Source: Carya illinoinensis (lineage: Eukaryota > Streptophyta > Magnoliopsida > Fagales > Juglandaceae). Taken from it: DNA of 64,000 nucleotides. Shown piece by piece: positions 22,600 to 35,589 of the stretch. The first letter of the stretch is position 1. Each line of letters opens with the position of its first letter. A program made the translations under genes and the position numbers. The stretch is taken from contig NC_056765.1 of NCBI RefSeq assembly GCF_018687715.1, positions 10,040,001-10,104,000 on the forward strand, given 5' to 3'. A model generated the notes under the pieces. The model searched no databases and was not told the DNA's origin. It saw only the letters and a list, made by a program, of their open reading frames with translations.

Positions 22600-23439
22600 C
22601 GTGAGACTCGGGTGAAGTGCGTTTGGGAATTGGGAGGATTTTTAAATACAAAAATTTTATTTATAATTATTATTATTATTTTTTTATATATATTTTATTG
22701 ATGTGATTAATTATTTATTAAAAAATTAATACCGTCAATTATATTAGTAAAGTACATAAAAAATACATAAAAGTGACGTAACATTATTTTTTTATATTTT
22801 AATATTATAATTGGTTATATCATTTTTTTAATATAAAATAATTATTTTAACTAATTACATCAATCAAATAAATACCGTATATTAATTTAAAAAATAAATA
22901 AATAAATTTATAATTTATATAAAAATTATTATTTTTAATAATAAATCACATTCTTTTTTAAAAATAACATTTACACAATTATATCTAACCTTAATTTTAT
23001 CAATAAAAATGAAATAGAATGTAAAGATTTAGGTTATTAAATAATTTTATTATGTTCAATGATATAAAAAATAAGAGTAATATTATTCTATAAAATAGCA
23101 AGTTTTGTTATTTACAAATAAGTGTGTTAACACATCGCTTATTAATGGACCTTTTGCAATTAAAAAAATATAAGTACCATTTTATTAGTTGATGTGTCTT
23201 GCCTCAACATTGTCCACATAATTGGCGTGTGAAAACATGGATTTATAAATAGATTTTTTAAAAATAAATCTTATAAAATATTTAGTACAATATAAGAGAT
23301 TTTAAGAAAATAGTAAATATATAAGTTTCTTTTTATATAAATCTTTACAAGAATCTTTAAAGAATTTCGAGTTAATTTATAAAAACATATATATTACTCT
23401 TTGTTATAAATTTCATGACAATGCTAAGAGAGTAATGTT

Positions 23440-23605
23440 ATATGCAGTTGTAGAATGTATAAATACCACGCAATCATTTTAAAAAAGAGTGGGGTCTAAT
23501 ATTAAAAAGTTAATTTTTTTCATGTAAGTTTCGTATTAATTCACTTTTATTAAAAAAATTACACGACACTTGCACAACTACAACTGCAAATATCATTTTT
23601 CATGC
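23440..23605. repeat. Foldback MITE
   Basis: 'gttatatgcagttgta' near 23448-23463 pairs with 'tacaactgcaaatatc' near 23580-23596. The core contains 'agagtggggtctaat' and 'catgtaagtttcgtatta'. Related palindromic repeats occur at about 34320-34470, 54632-54825 and 55245-55400. Confidence 0.6.
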
Positions 23606-24074
23606 TAGAAAACTATGGCAAATGTGCACACAAATACGAATGGATTTTTTTTATTTTTATTTTTCTTTAAGTATTTTTAACATATTTAAATATTAAGAAA
23701 AATAAAAAAATATAAATTTATTAATAATCATTTTCTTAATCATTAAAAAAATAAAAATATATATAAGTAGACATATTTAATGGTTATATTATATTTTTTT
23801 AAATTTTATTATCTGTAATTAATTTATCAATATGATAAATTTAAATACAGAAATATATGATATGAGATGGAAGGCTTGTTCTGTCATTTCCTTTATATGT
23901 CAAGTCGGATATATATCCAACACGACTCTTTTAACTAATCTTAAATGTCTCTAACTTTAAATAGTCATTTAAAATATAATAAATTAAAAAAATAATTTAA
24001 TAATTATTAAAAGCGTTTCTTATACAAAAAAGTTAAAAGTTTGGTACTTTAAGAAAGGGAAAAGTGCAACATCC

Positions 24075-24080
24075 GATTCG
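24075..24080 (+). promoter_or_regulatory. LUX-binding-site-like GATTCG
   Basis: GATTCG fits the published LUX site GATWCG. It lies about 1.6 kb upstream of the LUX-like start codon, at the edge of a GC-richer block (24060-24520) that also contains an ACACGTGT string near 24221. A 6-bp match is weak alone. Confidence 0.2.
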
Positions 24081-27000
24081 CAAATCGGTCCACCAGGAGT
24101 GCCAACGTGGACGCCTTTGCCCGATATTTTTTATCATCTAAAAGTAAATATCTTTCCCAGTTCCCACTATGTATTACACTCGCCTACTACCATGTCATCT
24201 ATACTCGCACTCTTATCCGACACGTGTTCAACGGACCGATCGAGTCAGTGTGCTGGATCAGTTGTAATGGAATTACTAAAACAGATACGGACTAAAGGTC
24301 CTGTGATTTGTTGCGAGTGGGCCACGTCTGTAAAAGCGAGCTCTATTTTAGGTTTTTCAGTAACTTGGCCTGCCTTAGCAGTTAGCGCCACCGCACAACG
24401 CACCACCATCCAACAACGGCAGACACATCACCGAAACGTTGTGCTGTCGAAAAGAGTCCACGGTTTTCACGGTCCAGCTGTCCACCAATTCCGGCTCCTA
24501 CCATCTGTCAATCCACTTAAAATAATAATAATAATAATAATAGTATAATTATTTAAAAAAAATAAAATTTATTATTAAAAAATTAATTATTTTCATATAA
24601 AATAGAATCTATTTGCCTTCAAACCACTTTTATCGATTAATACCATTACCCTATTATTAAACGTCACTCTAATTATATAGATTAATTTGTCATATTTTAA
24701 ATAATTTTATAAATTAATTATTTAAATTAAAATAATATAAAATATGACACATCAATAATTAAATATAAGAAAATTTAAGATAAAAAATAATATTTCTTTT
24801 TGGGTATATTTTGATTTGTTGCTGTTGGTGTATGCATATACAGATTTCCCCCTTATCAAAGAGATCCATTGTTTAGAACGAATATGAATTATATAGACAA
24901 CATAAATTTTATAGATTCATTGTTTTATACATTTTATCCAAAACACTATTTTCTAATATAATATAACTCTTAAGTTTGTAGATTTTATCGCTTCAATCAT
25001 ACAAGATAACGAAATTAATGCGTTATTTTATAATTGGCTACATAAGTTGACCTATTAAATACAAAACTACTTAAAACGTGACATATCGATTGATATGGTG
25101 AGGATGATGAATTTTAAAATAAGGAACAATATCCTTCTTTGTCAATGAACATTTCTTCCACGTGAAATAATTACAGTTCGTCGTTAAAGATTTTATATTA
25201 AACCCGTCGCAAGCGTAGAAATATTTATATTTTCACAACGAGATTGATCATCTAAAGATTATTTTTTGTTGTATAGAAATTCTCCCAAGCAATATTAATC
25301 TTATTTTTATGAGATAATTGAAGGTGTAAACTACAAGTAGAGATTTGAGAGTCCTCATGAGTTTAACTTTAGTTTTTCCAAAGCTTAAGTTAGAAACAAA
25401 GTCTTTTACCCCAATTTCATTGAGAATGAATCAATTTTATACCTTAACAATTTGATGATATCTGAGAGATTGAGTCTTTGTCGTTATAAGAAAATTGTTT
25501 ATAATTTGTGACCGGCTATTTTTTGTTAAAATAATTATTTCTTGTTTAAACGAGTTTATTCTCGTTATAAATAATCATTATCTTCACAAATAACTCGTAA
25601 TAAGTGTTCATTTTTCTTATAGTGTGTCTACTAATAAAAAGTTGTTTGACCCATAACGTTATACTTTATTGTATGATTATTTTACTTCATTTTATCTACA
25701 CAAAACGACGTGGTTGCGTCAACTTACAATTTTATTTATAATTTTACATCATTGCGTAGTGCTATGTAAGTAAAAATTAAAAGTACAAATATCATTTTCC
25801 TTTACAATATATGAATTTACAATATTAGCACCAAATTACAGAATCCAAAGATCCAAAGAAAACCTTATTACAAAGTATCAATATTATCCTTACCAGTGAT
25901 CTTCTTATTTATAAAATGATAATAAAATCTTGTCCATATAAATATCAATATTATATAGTTAAGTAACTAAATAAATCAATATTCTTGATAGGATCTAACA
26001 TTAATAGAATGACTAAGAATAAACAATATTGTTCTTTAAAAATCAATATTCTAGAATACCAATGTCTAGAACACCAAAGATGATATTCTAGCCAATTACA
26101 ATTTAAGTAATAGACTCGAATGTTCAAACGGACTATCACTTTTAGGGACGATTGATTTCGTTCCTAAATATTATCGTTCGAATAAGAAATTATTATTTGA
26201 ACGGTATTTTCAGTTTGGACTCTTTTTTAGATGAAATTAAGATTTCATCCTTAAAAATGACATTTAGAGACGAAAAAAATTTCATCCTATAAATATTTCA
26301 TCTCTAAAAATTAATTTTTTTGTAGTGTATATTCTAATTACAATTAAAGTAAAAGACTCAAATGTGCTAGATAAATTTTTTAGTTGTAATTCCTATTTTT
26401 GTGAACAAGAAAAATATAAGACTGCAAAGAGAATCAAAGTGATGATATAAGAGTGCACACCTAAGGCTTCTACCTAGCATTACTCTTTTGGAATTGGCCA
26501 AATATATGAATGGTAACTCTTGTAACGCACCATGCCACATTATAGTCAACAAGTAAAAATAAATAAAAGCCGGTCATCAATTTCGAGTTCTTCTATGTCT
26601 ATATATAATATCTACAAAAGTAAATTACACACTAATTTAGTACTCTGCGATGTCATTTGTTTCTCCCATATAAGAATCAAAATGCACAGGCTTATGTATT
26701 GGGAAATTTAAAAAACAATCTGCACAGTTTCTTTCTCCTTTCTCCAAACCTGTTCCTTCGCTGTGCAATTATCGTCGTCTCATTGTTCCATCCCTGTCTC
26801 ATCATTGTTTCATTATTGTCATCATGTCGAATGTTCAACCATACTTTGGCTATGATCTTATGTAGATCTAAATTAGGTTCATTTCGTTCTACTAACACCA
26901 CAACTAGGCCCTCCTACCGACTTTGTCTTTCAAGCACCATCACCATCTTCCCCACCTAGACGTCACCATGGTCTCATCATCGTCATTGGGATGAGGCAGA

Positions 27001-27144
27001 CTCTAGCTTGTGGCAAAACACTTGGAATATTGAAACCCATTGGAAGGCGCCTCTAAGCTTTGACTATGCCTCCCACATGTGTCCACTCTTCAAGTTTGGC
27101 AAGTTGCCTAACATGGGTTTGTTTTGAGCTTTACAACCACTTTG

Positions 27145-27720
27145 TTAGGGCTGAACAAAAATTTAAAAATTCGACTCCAACGAATCGAAGTTGGATTTTA
27201 AAATTTTTAGTAAGAGCCGAAAGTGTCGCTGGACCGACTCTGACTTTATGCTTTAACTTCAATTCTGATATTGCATATGTTATAAAAATGTATTTATTTA
27301 TATATTGATCATTACTAGACTAGTATAGTTATATAATTATATAACTAGAACTTATATAATTAAATTCAATAATATACTAGTATGAGTCAATTTTAGAATA
27401 ATATACTTATACGATAATATAAATAGACTAATAATAGTCTAGTACATATAAACATCCTAGTATTACTACCACATATAATCAAGTATAGAAAGAAATAAGT
27501 TAGACACTAGTATCGAAATAAGTTTAGTATAATAAGTTAATAACACATAATATTAATTAATTAAAATATAATAACCTGTAATTAGATACTATAGTATAAG
27601 TTTAGTATAGAAAGAATTTTAGCATAATAAGTTAATACCACATTATACTATAATATAATAACATATAATTAGATACTACTAGTGTTATTAATGATTAATA
27701 CCAACAATTATAAAAAGCAT
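27145..27720 (+). repeat. hAT-like repeat, family shared with 49085-49970
   Basis: Starts 'tagggctgaacaaaaattt', passes through 'cgactccaacgaatcgaag' and 'gccgaaagtgtcgctgg', then the distinctive AT-rich block 'tgcatatgttataaaaatgtatttatttatatattgat' and 'aataatatactagtatgag'. The block at 49085-49740 has the same order of segments. TAGGG-type ends are typical of hAT elements. The right end was not located and may lie beyond the Harbinger insertion. Confidence 0.55.
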
Positions 27721-30658
27721 AAATAAAAAACTTGTGGCTAAAACAAAGAATAAAACTAAATTTAGGGTTTAAAAAACAAGGTTTGGTTTTGGGTTTAGGA
27801 AGAAAAAAAAGAAGAAGAACCCAAAACAGGGTTCAAAAGAAAAAACATTAGATTTAGAAACCCAAAATCGTAGCAGCCCAGCCCAAAATGCCCAACCCAA
27901 CCCACATTCAAGTAAAACAATGTCATTTTTAGAACAAAACAATGTCATTTTGACTATGATCTCTAAGATTTTACCCCCTAGTGCAACCTCATTTTCTCTT
28001 TACTCTCTAAGTTTCTAACCCTATGTTCCTAATTGCCGCCTCACTCTCACTTGCAGTTTCACCCTGACCCACCCAGCCTGTCGCATCTCTCTCGCTCTTC
28101 TCCTGCCATGTGACTATCCATCAACTGCCTGTCACCATTCGACTTCACTTACTCTCACTCTCAGTTTCACCCACTTAGAGCATTGGCATTGGCTTCATCA
28201 AAAGCCAATGCAAATGCATAAAATGATGAATATGTGTAAAAAAGAACTGAATTAGATTAGTCAAACCGATAAATGGGAAGTTTTGACCTATATTGAATCT
28301 ACGGTTTCCTTCAAATATGAAGGGCTACTACACACTCATCTTCTGAATATTTTACAAGTTTTAATTCATTAACCGCTCTGCCTTTTATTTTCCCTCTTTC
28401 ATTTTCCTCCCCGCGTTTTCTCTCCCCCTTTCACTCTTTTTCATTTCTCACAATCCACCGAAACAGCACTCGGATTCTTCACAAGACTCACTCTGCTCTG
28501 GACTGATTTTCACGCGAGCTTCTTCTCCAAGGCAACTCGTATGTTTTCTCTCCCCCTTTCTCTCTTTCTCTCGTTTTTAAGCTATTTTTTATTCTTCCTT
28601 CCTTCAATTCTTGGAGCAGAATCATCTTGGGTTTTGTATAGCGCAAGCTCAGAACAGATTCGTGCATTGACGTTCATCTTCAGGTTTGTTGGATTTGTTT
28701 TTCCTGCAATCCTAGTTTTATTTCAGTTTTTGATTTACGGTCAACCCCGATTGGGGCTTTTGCTCTCTGTTTTTGCTTGGAAAAAATTTATGGAACTCAT
28801 TAAGCATAGGACTGACTTTGGTTTAATTTTTTTTGTGATTTTTTGCTGATTTTTTTTATTACTGACTTCGGTTCAGCAGACAAAACATGGTGCAAATTTG
28901 TGAGAAACTAGCATTGCAATCTCACTGTTTTATGTTGTCATTTTACTCATATTTCCACAAGAAATTTGGATAGGGCTATCGGGTCTATCTTGTGTTTCTT
29001 ATATTCTGAACTTGGATGCATGTCAATATTGATAAAAGTAATCCATCCTTGCAGAGAAATTTCTCTTCATGGTATTTTAAGTGCACAGTTAGATTGTTCA
29101 GCCACTTGATTGCTAATTAAGTGCATAGTTGGATTGGTGCTTTTGAGAAGCATGGAACTGCTTGATGGGAAAAAGGATCCATGATTCTTCCTAAGGTTCT
29201 GGGTTCACCAGAAATTTAGAACCAAATTTCTTAAAACTTTTCATAGACCTGATGCTCCACTTAATTTGGATCTGAAATGAGGCATAAAGGAATAAACACT
29301 TTCTTATGTTTTTTTGTTTTTTTTTTTTTTCCCTTCTGGCTTACATGCCGTTTGGCAGTAACCATGTGTAAAAAGAAGGGTCTTTCCCATTTTGGCTCAT
29401 TTTTTATGTTTCCTACATACATTTATAACATTTATACATGCATACAATTGGTACAAGATCAGCTACGTCAATTGATACTTAATTCAGCACATGCCATGAT
29501 CACTTGCATGCATTAGTAATTTATAGGATTTGAGAAGCTTTTGATAATGATTACACAATGTTCTAAAGTTTTTAATAATTCATATATGCATGCACTTCCT
29601 TTGCATCTTATTCTCCCATTAATTTGCTATTTATGGTGCTGATCATGAGGGAATTACTTGACAAAAATTACTAATGCAGTGATGACAACATTTACTATTT
29701 GAACATAGATCGATTTGGAATAAATTAAATTAACATTTATATATCTATGCAATATTAGAAAAATTAATCCTTCCCAAAAGAAACAAGTAGTAGTAGAGTA
29801 CTACTCATGCATTCACACTGGCCTTGATCATCATTCATTGTTATGTCAAGGTAGGGCTACTTTATAAAGAAAAAAGGAAAATCTTCCACAAACTTATAAT
29901 AAATTAAAAAGCATATAATTTATCACTTTTGGCTTTTCTTTTTTCTTTTTTTGTTTGTCATTATGCTAGCTGCTGTTGTTGGTATTAAGACTGATTCTTT
30001 TTTTGTTTGTCATTATGCTAGCTGCAAAAATTCATTTGAAATCTCATTTATTGGCAATGCTAACACACCATTGATTGCATTATAGAAACTTTCACACTTT
30101 GATAATAAACAATATTGATCATACACTCAGTCTTCATATAAATGTAATACGAAATTACAAATGACATGATCAGCTGTGGTAGCCCTTCTAATATTTTCTT
30201 GAAGTCATGGTACAACACTTTGTGTGCTAAACTAAGTTCCTTTATGGATGACTTCCAATGCATATTAATGATCTTACTGAGTTACTTTGTGTGTTATTAT
30301 TTTGTATAGGATTGACTTTGGTTTTATTTATTTTGTGATTTTTTTTCTGATTTTCTAAGGTGCACTCAGTCTTGCCTTTGGATCTAGCAACTTCACTAAT
30401 TCTGGTATTGTATTTTTGAGATCTGTAACATCTAAAAACCAACTCATGTTTGCTTATAACATCTAAAAATTTTACTATCTGATCCGTAATATCTGAAAAT
30501 TTTACTATTTGATTGCTATTCATGCAAATAAATGTTAAAGCTGGATTAGACTTTAAAAAAAATGTTATAGTTGGTTTAGAAAATTTTACAATAACTTCAA
30601 AAGATGAAATGTACTTCACGAGATTGCTATTTATGACTGCATAATGTATAGTCAGGTT

Positions 30659-31367
30659 GGGTCATTGATCAATCGTTGGTCCATGATCCAAAAATGCACA
30701 AATAAGTTTTGTGCACATCTAGCTCAAGTAGAGTCATTGCACCCCAGTGGTGCGACCGAACAAAATAAGGTATGTACTATTTCCCTTTACTAATGTGGTC
30801 TATTTATGTAAGATTTACTCTTTGACAATATTCCTTAAACTTTTTTCAGATTGAAAAGGCAAAAATATTGTACAAAGAGATGGAACAAGGGAACTTCACA
30901 TTGGACTATTCTTGGAATCTTTTGAGACACCAACCCAAATGGCATCAACATATGAATACGCTGAATACGAGGAGAAAGCCACATAATAAACGTCATTCCA
31001 ATAAGCAGTCAAGTGAAGTTTTGGGCGATGTTGTGGAGAAGAATGTTGAAAGGCCTACTGGAAAAAATGCTGAAAGGAAAAATTGAGGAAGCGAAAGGCT
31101 CAAGAATAATCTGATGCTGACTTCGGCATGGCATTAGGCGCAATGACCGAGGATAGACGATTGTTCATGGCGGAGAGACGAGAATGGCAGACCAAGGCAG
31201 ATCGCGATAGAGGTGCACAACTGGAGCTTGATAAAAGAAAGTTCGAGGCTAAAATGATGAGCAATGATCTTTCTGGTATGAATGCCATGCAGCAAGCCTA
31301 CTTCCATAAAGTTCAGAAGAAAAGTTTTGAAGAGTCCATGAGTAATTCAGATGGTACATCCGAATGA
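30659..31367 (+). pseudogene. Broken Harbinger accessory gene (NAM-associated C-terminal type)
   Basis: The first exon (about 30659-30769) reads GSLINRWSMIQKCTNKFCAH and ends at a GT donor. The second begins at 30850 after 'tttttcag' with IEKAKILYKEME, FTLDYSWNLLRHQPKW and RPTGKNAER. TGA at 31084-31086 breaks the frame; the neighbouring frame continues with LRKRKAQE, then a stop, then 31128-31367 (MALGAMTEDRRLFMAERREW ... FHKVQKKSFEE). This order is that of the NAM-associated C-terminal domain family, often annotated as glutathione S-transferase T3-like. These are Myb/SANT-type partner proteins of Harbinger transposases. At least one frameshift and one extra stop make it non-functional. The N-terminal SANT part was not found. 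Confidence 0.75.
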
Positions 31368-31699
31368 ACTGGATTTCCAGTTTCTAATGGCTACCTAGCC
31401 ACAAGACTTCCTGAGGAAGCATGTGGCTGGGGCCCAGCCACTATGAATGGAAAAATTTTTTGTTTATTGAATAGAAATCTTTGGATGATACTTTACTTTT
31501 TGGCAATGTTTGTGGTTAGAAAATTTGTGAAGTAGCCAACTTTTTTGGAAGTGTTTGTGGATATGAATTGTATGTGAAGTAGCTTGTATTTGCTGGAAAT
31601 GTTTGGGAAATAGAAAATTTGTGAAGTAGCCAGAAATATGGAAGTGTTGGGGGAATGAAAATCAATGAAGTAGCTTGCATTTTGTTATGTGTTTGTGGG

Positions 31700-31915
31700 C
31701 TATTTATTAAACTTGTATTTTGGATCTCTTTGTAGAAAGAAAAATCTGAATGGAAATTGTTTATTGTGTCATTTGGTAAGGCTAAATTGGTGTATGGTGT
31801 TATGTGACTATTTATTAAACTTGTATTTTGGATCTGTTTGTGGAAAGAAAAATATGAATGGAAATTGTTTATTCTGTCATTTAGAAAGGCTGAATTGGTA
31901 TATGCTATTATGTGG
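31700..31915 (+). repeat. 108-bp tandem duplication inside the Harbinger element
   Basis: 'ctatttattaaacttgtattttggatct' type sequence starts at 31700 and again at 31808; both copies continue through 'gaaagaaaaatNtgaatggaaattgtttatt'. Only a few bases differ. Confidence 0.9.
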
Positions 31916-32572
31916 CTGGATTTATGACTTGAGGCTGAATGGTTCAATTTATAGAATTGAATCTGTTATTCATTTATTAGCTCCAGTTTCTGGATTTATA
32001 CAAATTGCTTCTAATGGATTTAATTTGGTTGTTTCTCCATTCTAGCATCCAACACTTTGCATTTGTGTAGTTTATTTGTTTAGCTTCCAGGAACTCTTAT
32101 TTGTCTAGCTTCCAGGAACTTTGTTGATCATACAAGATTTCATAATTATTTGTGTAGTTTATACGTACCAGATGGAGTAATTTGAGATTTAACTACTAGA
32201 GCTAATGGTTAATATATATATATATCCATATAAGTTAATAAAAGGCACAAGTGATACTGCCTTCAATATTTGATGAACAAATTGTATGTGTTTGTTGGTA
32301 ATTAGGTTGAGGAAAAAAATTAGTTGGAAATCAATAATTTAAATATCAAATTAAATTATTAATATACATATAGTAGGTTTAATTGCAAAATATGAAAAAA
32401 AATATATATTATTAAAAAATAATATTATATTATTATTTTGATGAATCTAATGGCTAATCCAATGTGGGATTATAGATAGGAAGATTTTAAATTTATGAAA
32501 ACTTTGTACTTTTCATCAAATTTTAACAAATTTTAAAGATGGTTTTGATGAAGCCAATGTGGATGCTCTTAG

Positions 32573-32675
<103 letters not shown>

Positions 32676-33816
32676 TGCCCTTCTTTGTGTGGCTGTCGCG
32701 TCTCTCTTCCTCACTAACTCTTAAACCCACCCAGCCTATCACCACTTTCTCCCTCACTGACTCTCTGACCCACCCAGCCTGCTGCCTCTCTCTCCCTTGA
32801 TCTTAGATTTTCTATTTCTTCTCGTTTTACAATAATGAGAGATTGCATGGAACTATTTTTTAGAGAGAATGATAGCTTAAAAACAATGTCGTTGACTACC
32901 AAATAAAGAATGTGTTTGACTACTAATACTTATACTTGAAAAAATTCATGAGTCTAACTCATCTCATAAAACCTGTTCAAAGAGATAAGTTTGCTCCAAC
33001 TTTATAAGCATGCCCAAGACTTTGTCTACAAGGAATGTGAGATTTATTCCTCAACACCTTCCCTTACATGCAGGTCAATATTTTTCCTGGACCTTGTTAT
33101 GAGGTAAGTAGTGTAGACCCTCATTCGTCTTATGGCAGGCTCTGGTACCATTAAAAAAATTCATGGACCTAACTCATCTCATAAAACCGGTTTAAAAAGA
33201 TAGGTTTGCTCAAACTTTATAAACATGTCCAAGACCTTATCTATAGGCAATATAAAATTTATTCATCAACAATACTTCTATTCAAAGCATTAAGTACATG
33301 TGTGACATGGCTCACTTTATTAATAATAGTTGGAAGATACACACTTATCATTTCATTTACTTGGGTTAGCGATCACAAGGAAGTAACGATTGAGAAAGCG
33401 TTAGAGAAGTATGTGCTTGACCGGAACATTGACAAAATTCTTAAAAAAAACAAACTCTATATGGTTCAACTTAGAAAGAAACTAAAGGCTAGCTCCATAT
33501 GGTCTCTCCAAAATCATCTAACAAAAAGCTCAAGAATTAACAATTGAAGAAGAAATTTCACTAATTCCATAAGATTAATTCGCTTTTGGAACCAATTTTA
33601 AGATTCAATCATATATTCTCAAGAAAATTAAATTCCAAGTTTTTCGAGTTACACTAATAGATTTTGCAGAGGAACAACTCTCGTTCTTGAAAGTTACACC
33701 CAAAAACTCAGCCAAAGTGAAACAAGCAGCGGCGAAAGAAAGACCTGCATGGAGATGACTGTTGCACGTCTCTCCTCCGTGTTTATTGTTAGTTGTCGCC
33801 TCTTGTTGAATAGTTT

Positions 33817-33822
<6 letters not shown>

Positions 33823-33888
<66 letters not shown>
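33823..33888. repeat. (TC)n microsatellite
   Basis: About 33 TC units. Confidence 0.97.
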
Positions 33889-33889
<1 letters not shown>

Positions 33890-34920
33890 AATGGTTTTCT
33901 AAGAGCTACAATGACATGTATAGCTACATGAGCAACTGTTTGAGTTTTGCATTAGAGCAGTGCAACTCTGCTGCTCAGAGTACCGCTCAAACCGACTGCT
34001 AGACCTTTTTATTTTTTCATATTTTTTAATAGATTTAAATATTTTTACAAAATTAAAAAAATATATCAATACACTTTTTTTTTTTAAGATATATCAATAC
34101 ACTTAAAATCACTTCCTTAATCACTAAGTAAAAAAAATATATCCCGAGCACTCGGGCATCATACAAGCATTTCTCTTTGCATTATTTTTAATTCCGTTTT
34201 AGTAACAGACATTTAAAACAAATATATTTTTGTAAAAACTCAAGTTTGATTGTGCACAGTGCAAATGGTGCATATCAAAATTGTAGAAAACAAAATATAA
34301 AGGCAAAAGAGAAAATTTTCTTCAAAAGTAATGTTAGATATAGTTTTAAGTGTGCAAGTCTGGCGTAATTTTTTTTAAAAAGTTGAGTTTATTATGTAGG
34401 TTTCAGATTTATCTATTTTTTTTTTAATGTGTAAAATTTGAACACCTTAAAATTGTAAATATTGTTTTTTTTTTCTGTAATGGGTGTGGCCCAAATGAAC
34501 GACAACCTATCTTGTTAAGTTCCTACATATGACTTTTATCAAAGATAAAACAAGAAGCTCAGTTTACCAGAAGAACAACAACAACAACAAAAAAAAAAAA
34601 AAACAAGAAGCTCATTAAAATATAATTCGAGATTTGACAATACCCATATTTTAAAAGAAAAATGAAGACAAATGTTAAAACTCAATATATATTTCTTAAA
34701 TTCACCATTCAAGATAGATAATTTGAAAATGAAAATGATTAAGATTTTATAAAACTTATTTTTAGATTCTTCAGCAAGCTCGATAAAAAATTATAGAGAA
34801 CACATTCTCAATATTGCGTACTTGATAAGACTTGATTTGCAAGTAAATCTAAAAATTTAAATCATCTTACAAATCAAATATTTATATGTAAACGAAATAT
34901 GTGTCATCTACGCCAACTTA

Positions 34921-35385
34921 GAGCACTGGCATTGGTTTAACCAAATGCTCGTGCATGTAAAAAATTAGGCTTTATATTGGTGAAACCCTATGCATTGGAG
35001 TAGCCAAAACTTGGGAGCTCCACATATGAGCTATAGTAAATCCAAACTTTTTTTCATCTTTGACTGGATACTGTTCATAGCCAATACACATATTTTATTT
35101 CAAACTATTGCTATCTCTAATTATTAATTAACATTGTCAATAATAATATTAATTATCTGATTTTTACATGATTATTAATATTGTTATCTTTAATTATTAA
35201 TTAACATATGGTCACTATAGTTACAAAATATGAAAAATATATATATTATTTTATATTAATATTTTGACTAATATATAAATAATTCAATGTGGAGTTATAT
35301 GTTGAATAGTTTTAATTTTAAATAAAACTTGTAATTTTAGATAAATTTTGACTTTAATTTTAGGCTGACCATTACCAATCCTCTG
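34921..35385. repeat. MITE related to the PIF/Harbinger element
   Basis: Starts GAGCACTGGCATTGGTTTAACC after TTA (34918-34920). Its right part ('caaaatatgaaaaatatatat', 'caatgtgga', 'ataaattttga') parallels the last 180 bp of the Harbinger element (32385-32535). The right end is decayed ('accaatcctct'), and the second TTA is not clear. Confidence 0.6.
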
Positions 35386-35589
35386 ACAAGTCTTTTAGCC
35401 CAATTTTCCAGCACTTGGGGGTGGGTCTGAGTGAGCTTTGGGCCTAGAATCCAAAGATTTCAGGGAAAACGAAGCCTTTGTGAACTTAAAGATTGGAGTT
35501 TCTCTACATTCTCATCCATCTTGGCACGAGGGCAGCTTTCACCACTGCAGAACAGAGACAGAGAGAGAAGTGGTAGCAGCAGATGAACC

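Larger units (their letters stand above)
22477..28177. other. Long AT-rich intergenic region upstream of the LUX-like gene
   Basis: No gene is supported. Contents: foldback MITE relatives at about 22685-22790 and 23440-23600; a GC-richer block 24060-24520 with an open frame (24099-24548) that I read as non-coding; an (AAT)n run near 24522-24541; CACTA-like termini (the reverse complement of CACTATAAGAAAAATG at about 25610-25626 and of CACTACAAAAAAATT at about 26310-26328); a short direct repeat around 26083-26130 and 26330-26372; and a hAT-like repeat from about 27145. Confidence 0.6.
28178..32568 (+). mobile_element. PIF/Harbinger DNA transposon, 4.39 kb, probably non-autonomous
   Basis: The left end GAGCATTGGCATTGGCTTCATC and the right end, read in reverse complement, GAGCATCCACATTGGCTTCATC are imperfect terminal inverted repeats. 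Both ends are flanked by TTA (28175-28177 and 32569-32571), the Harbinger-specific target duplication. The interior holds a CT-rich leader-like stretch (28380-28560), a direct repeat near 29947-30026, a broken accessory gene (30659-31367) and a 108-bp tandem duplication (31700-31915). I found no DDE transposase coding sequence, so the element probably depends on another copy. It is inserted in what looks like an older hAT-type repeat. Confidence 0.85.

Noticed and set aside
24099..24548. 149-codon open frame in the GC-rich island
   Set aside because: No recognisable domain and it ends in an AAT microsatellite; kept only as a finding about composition.
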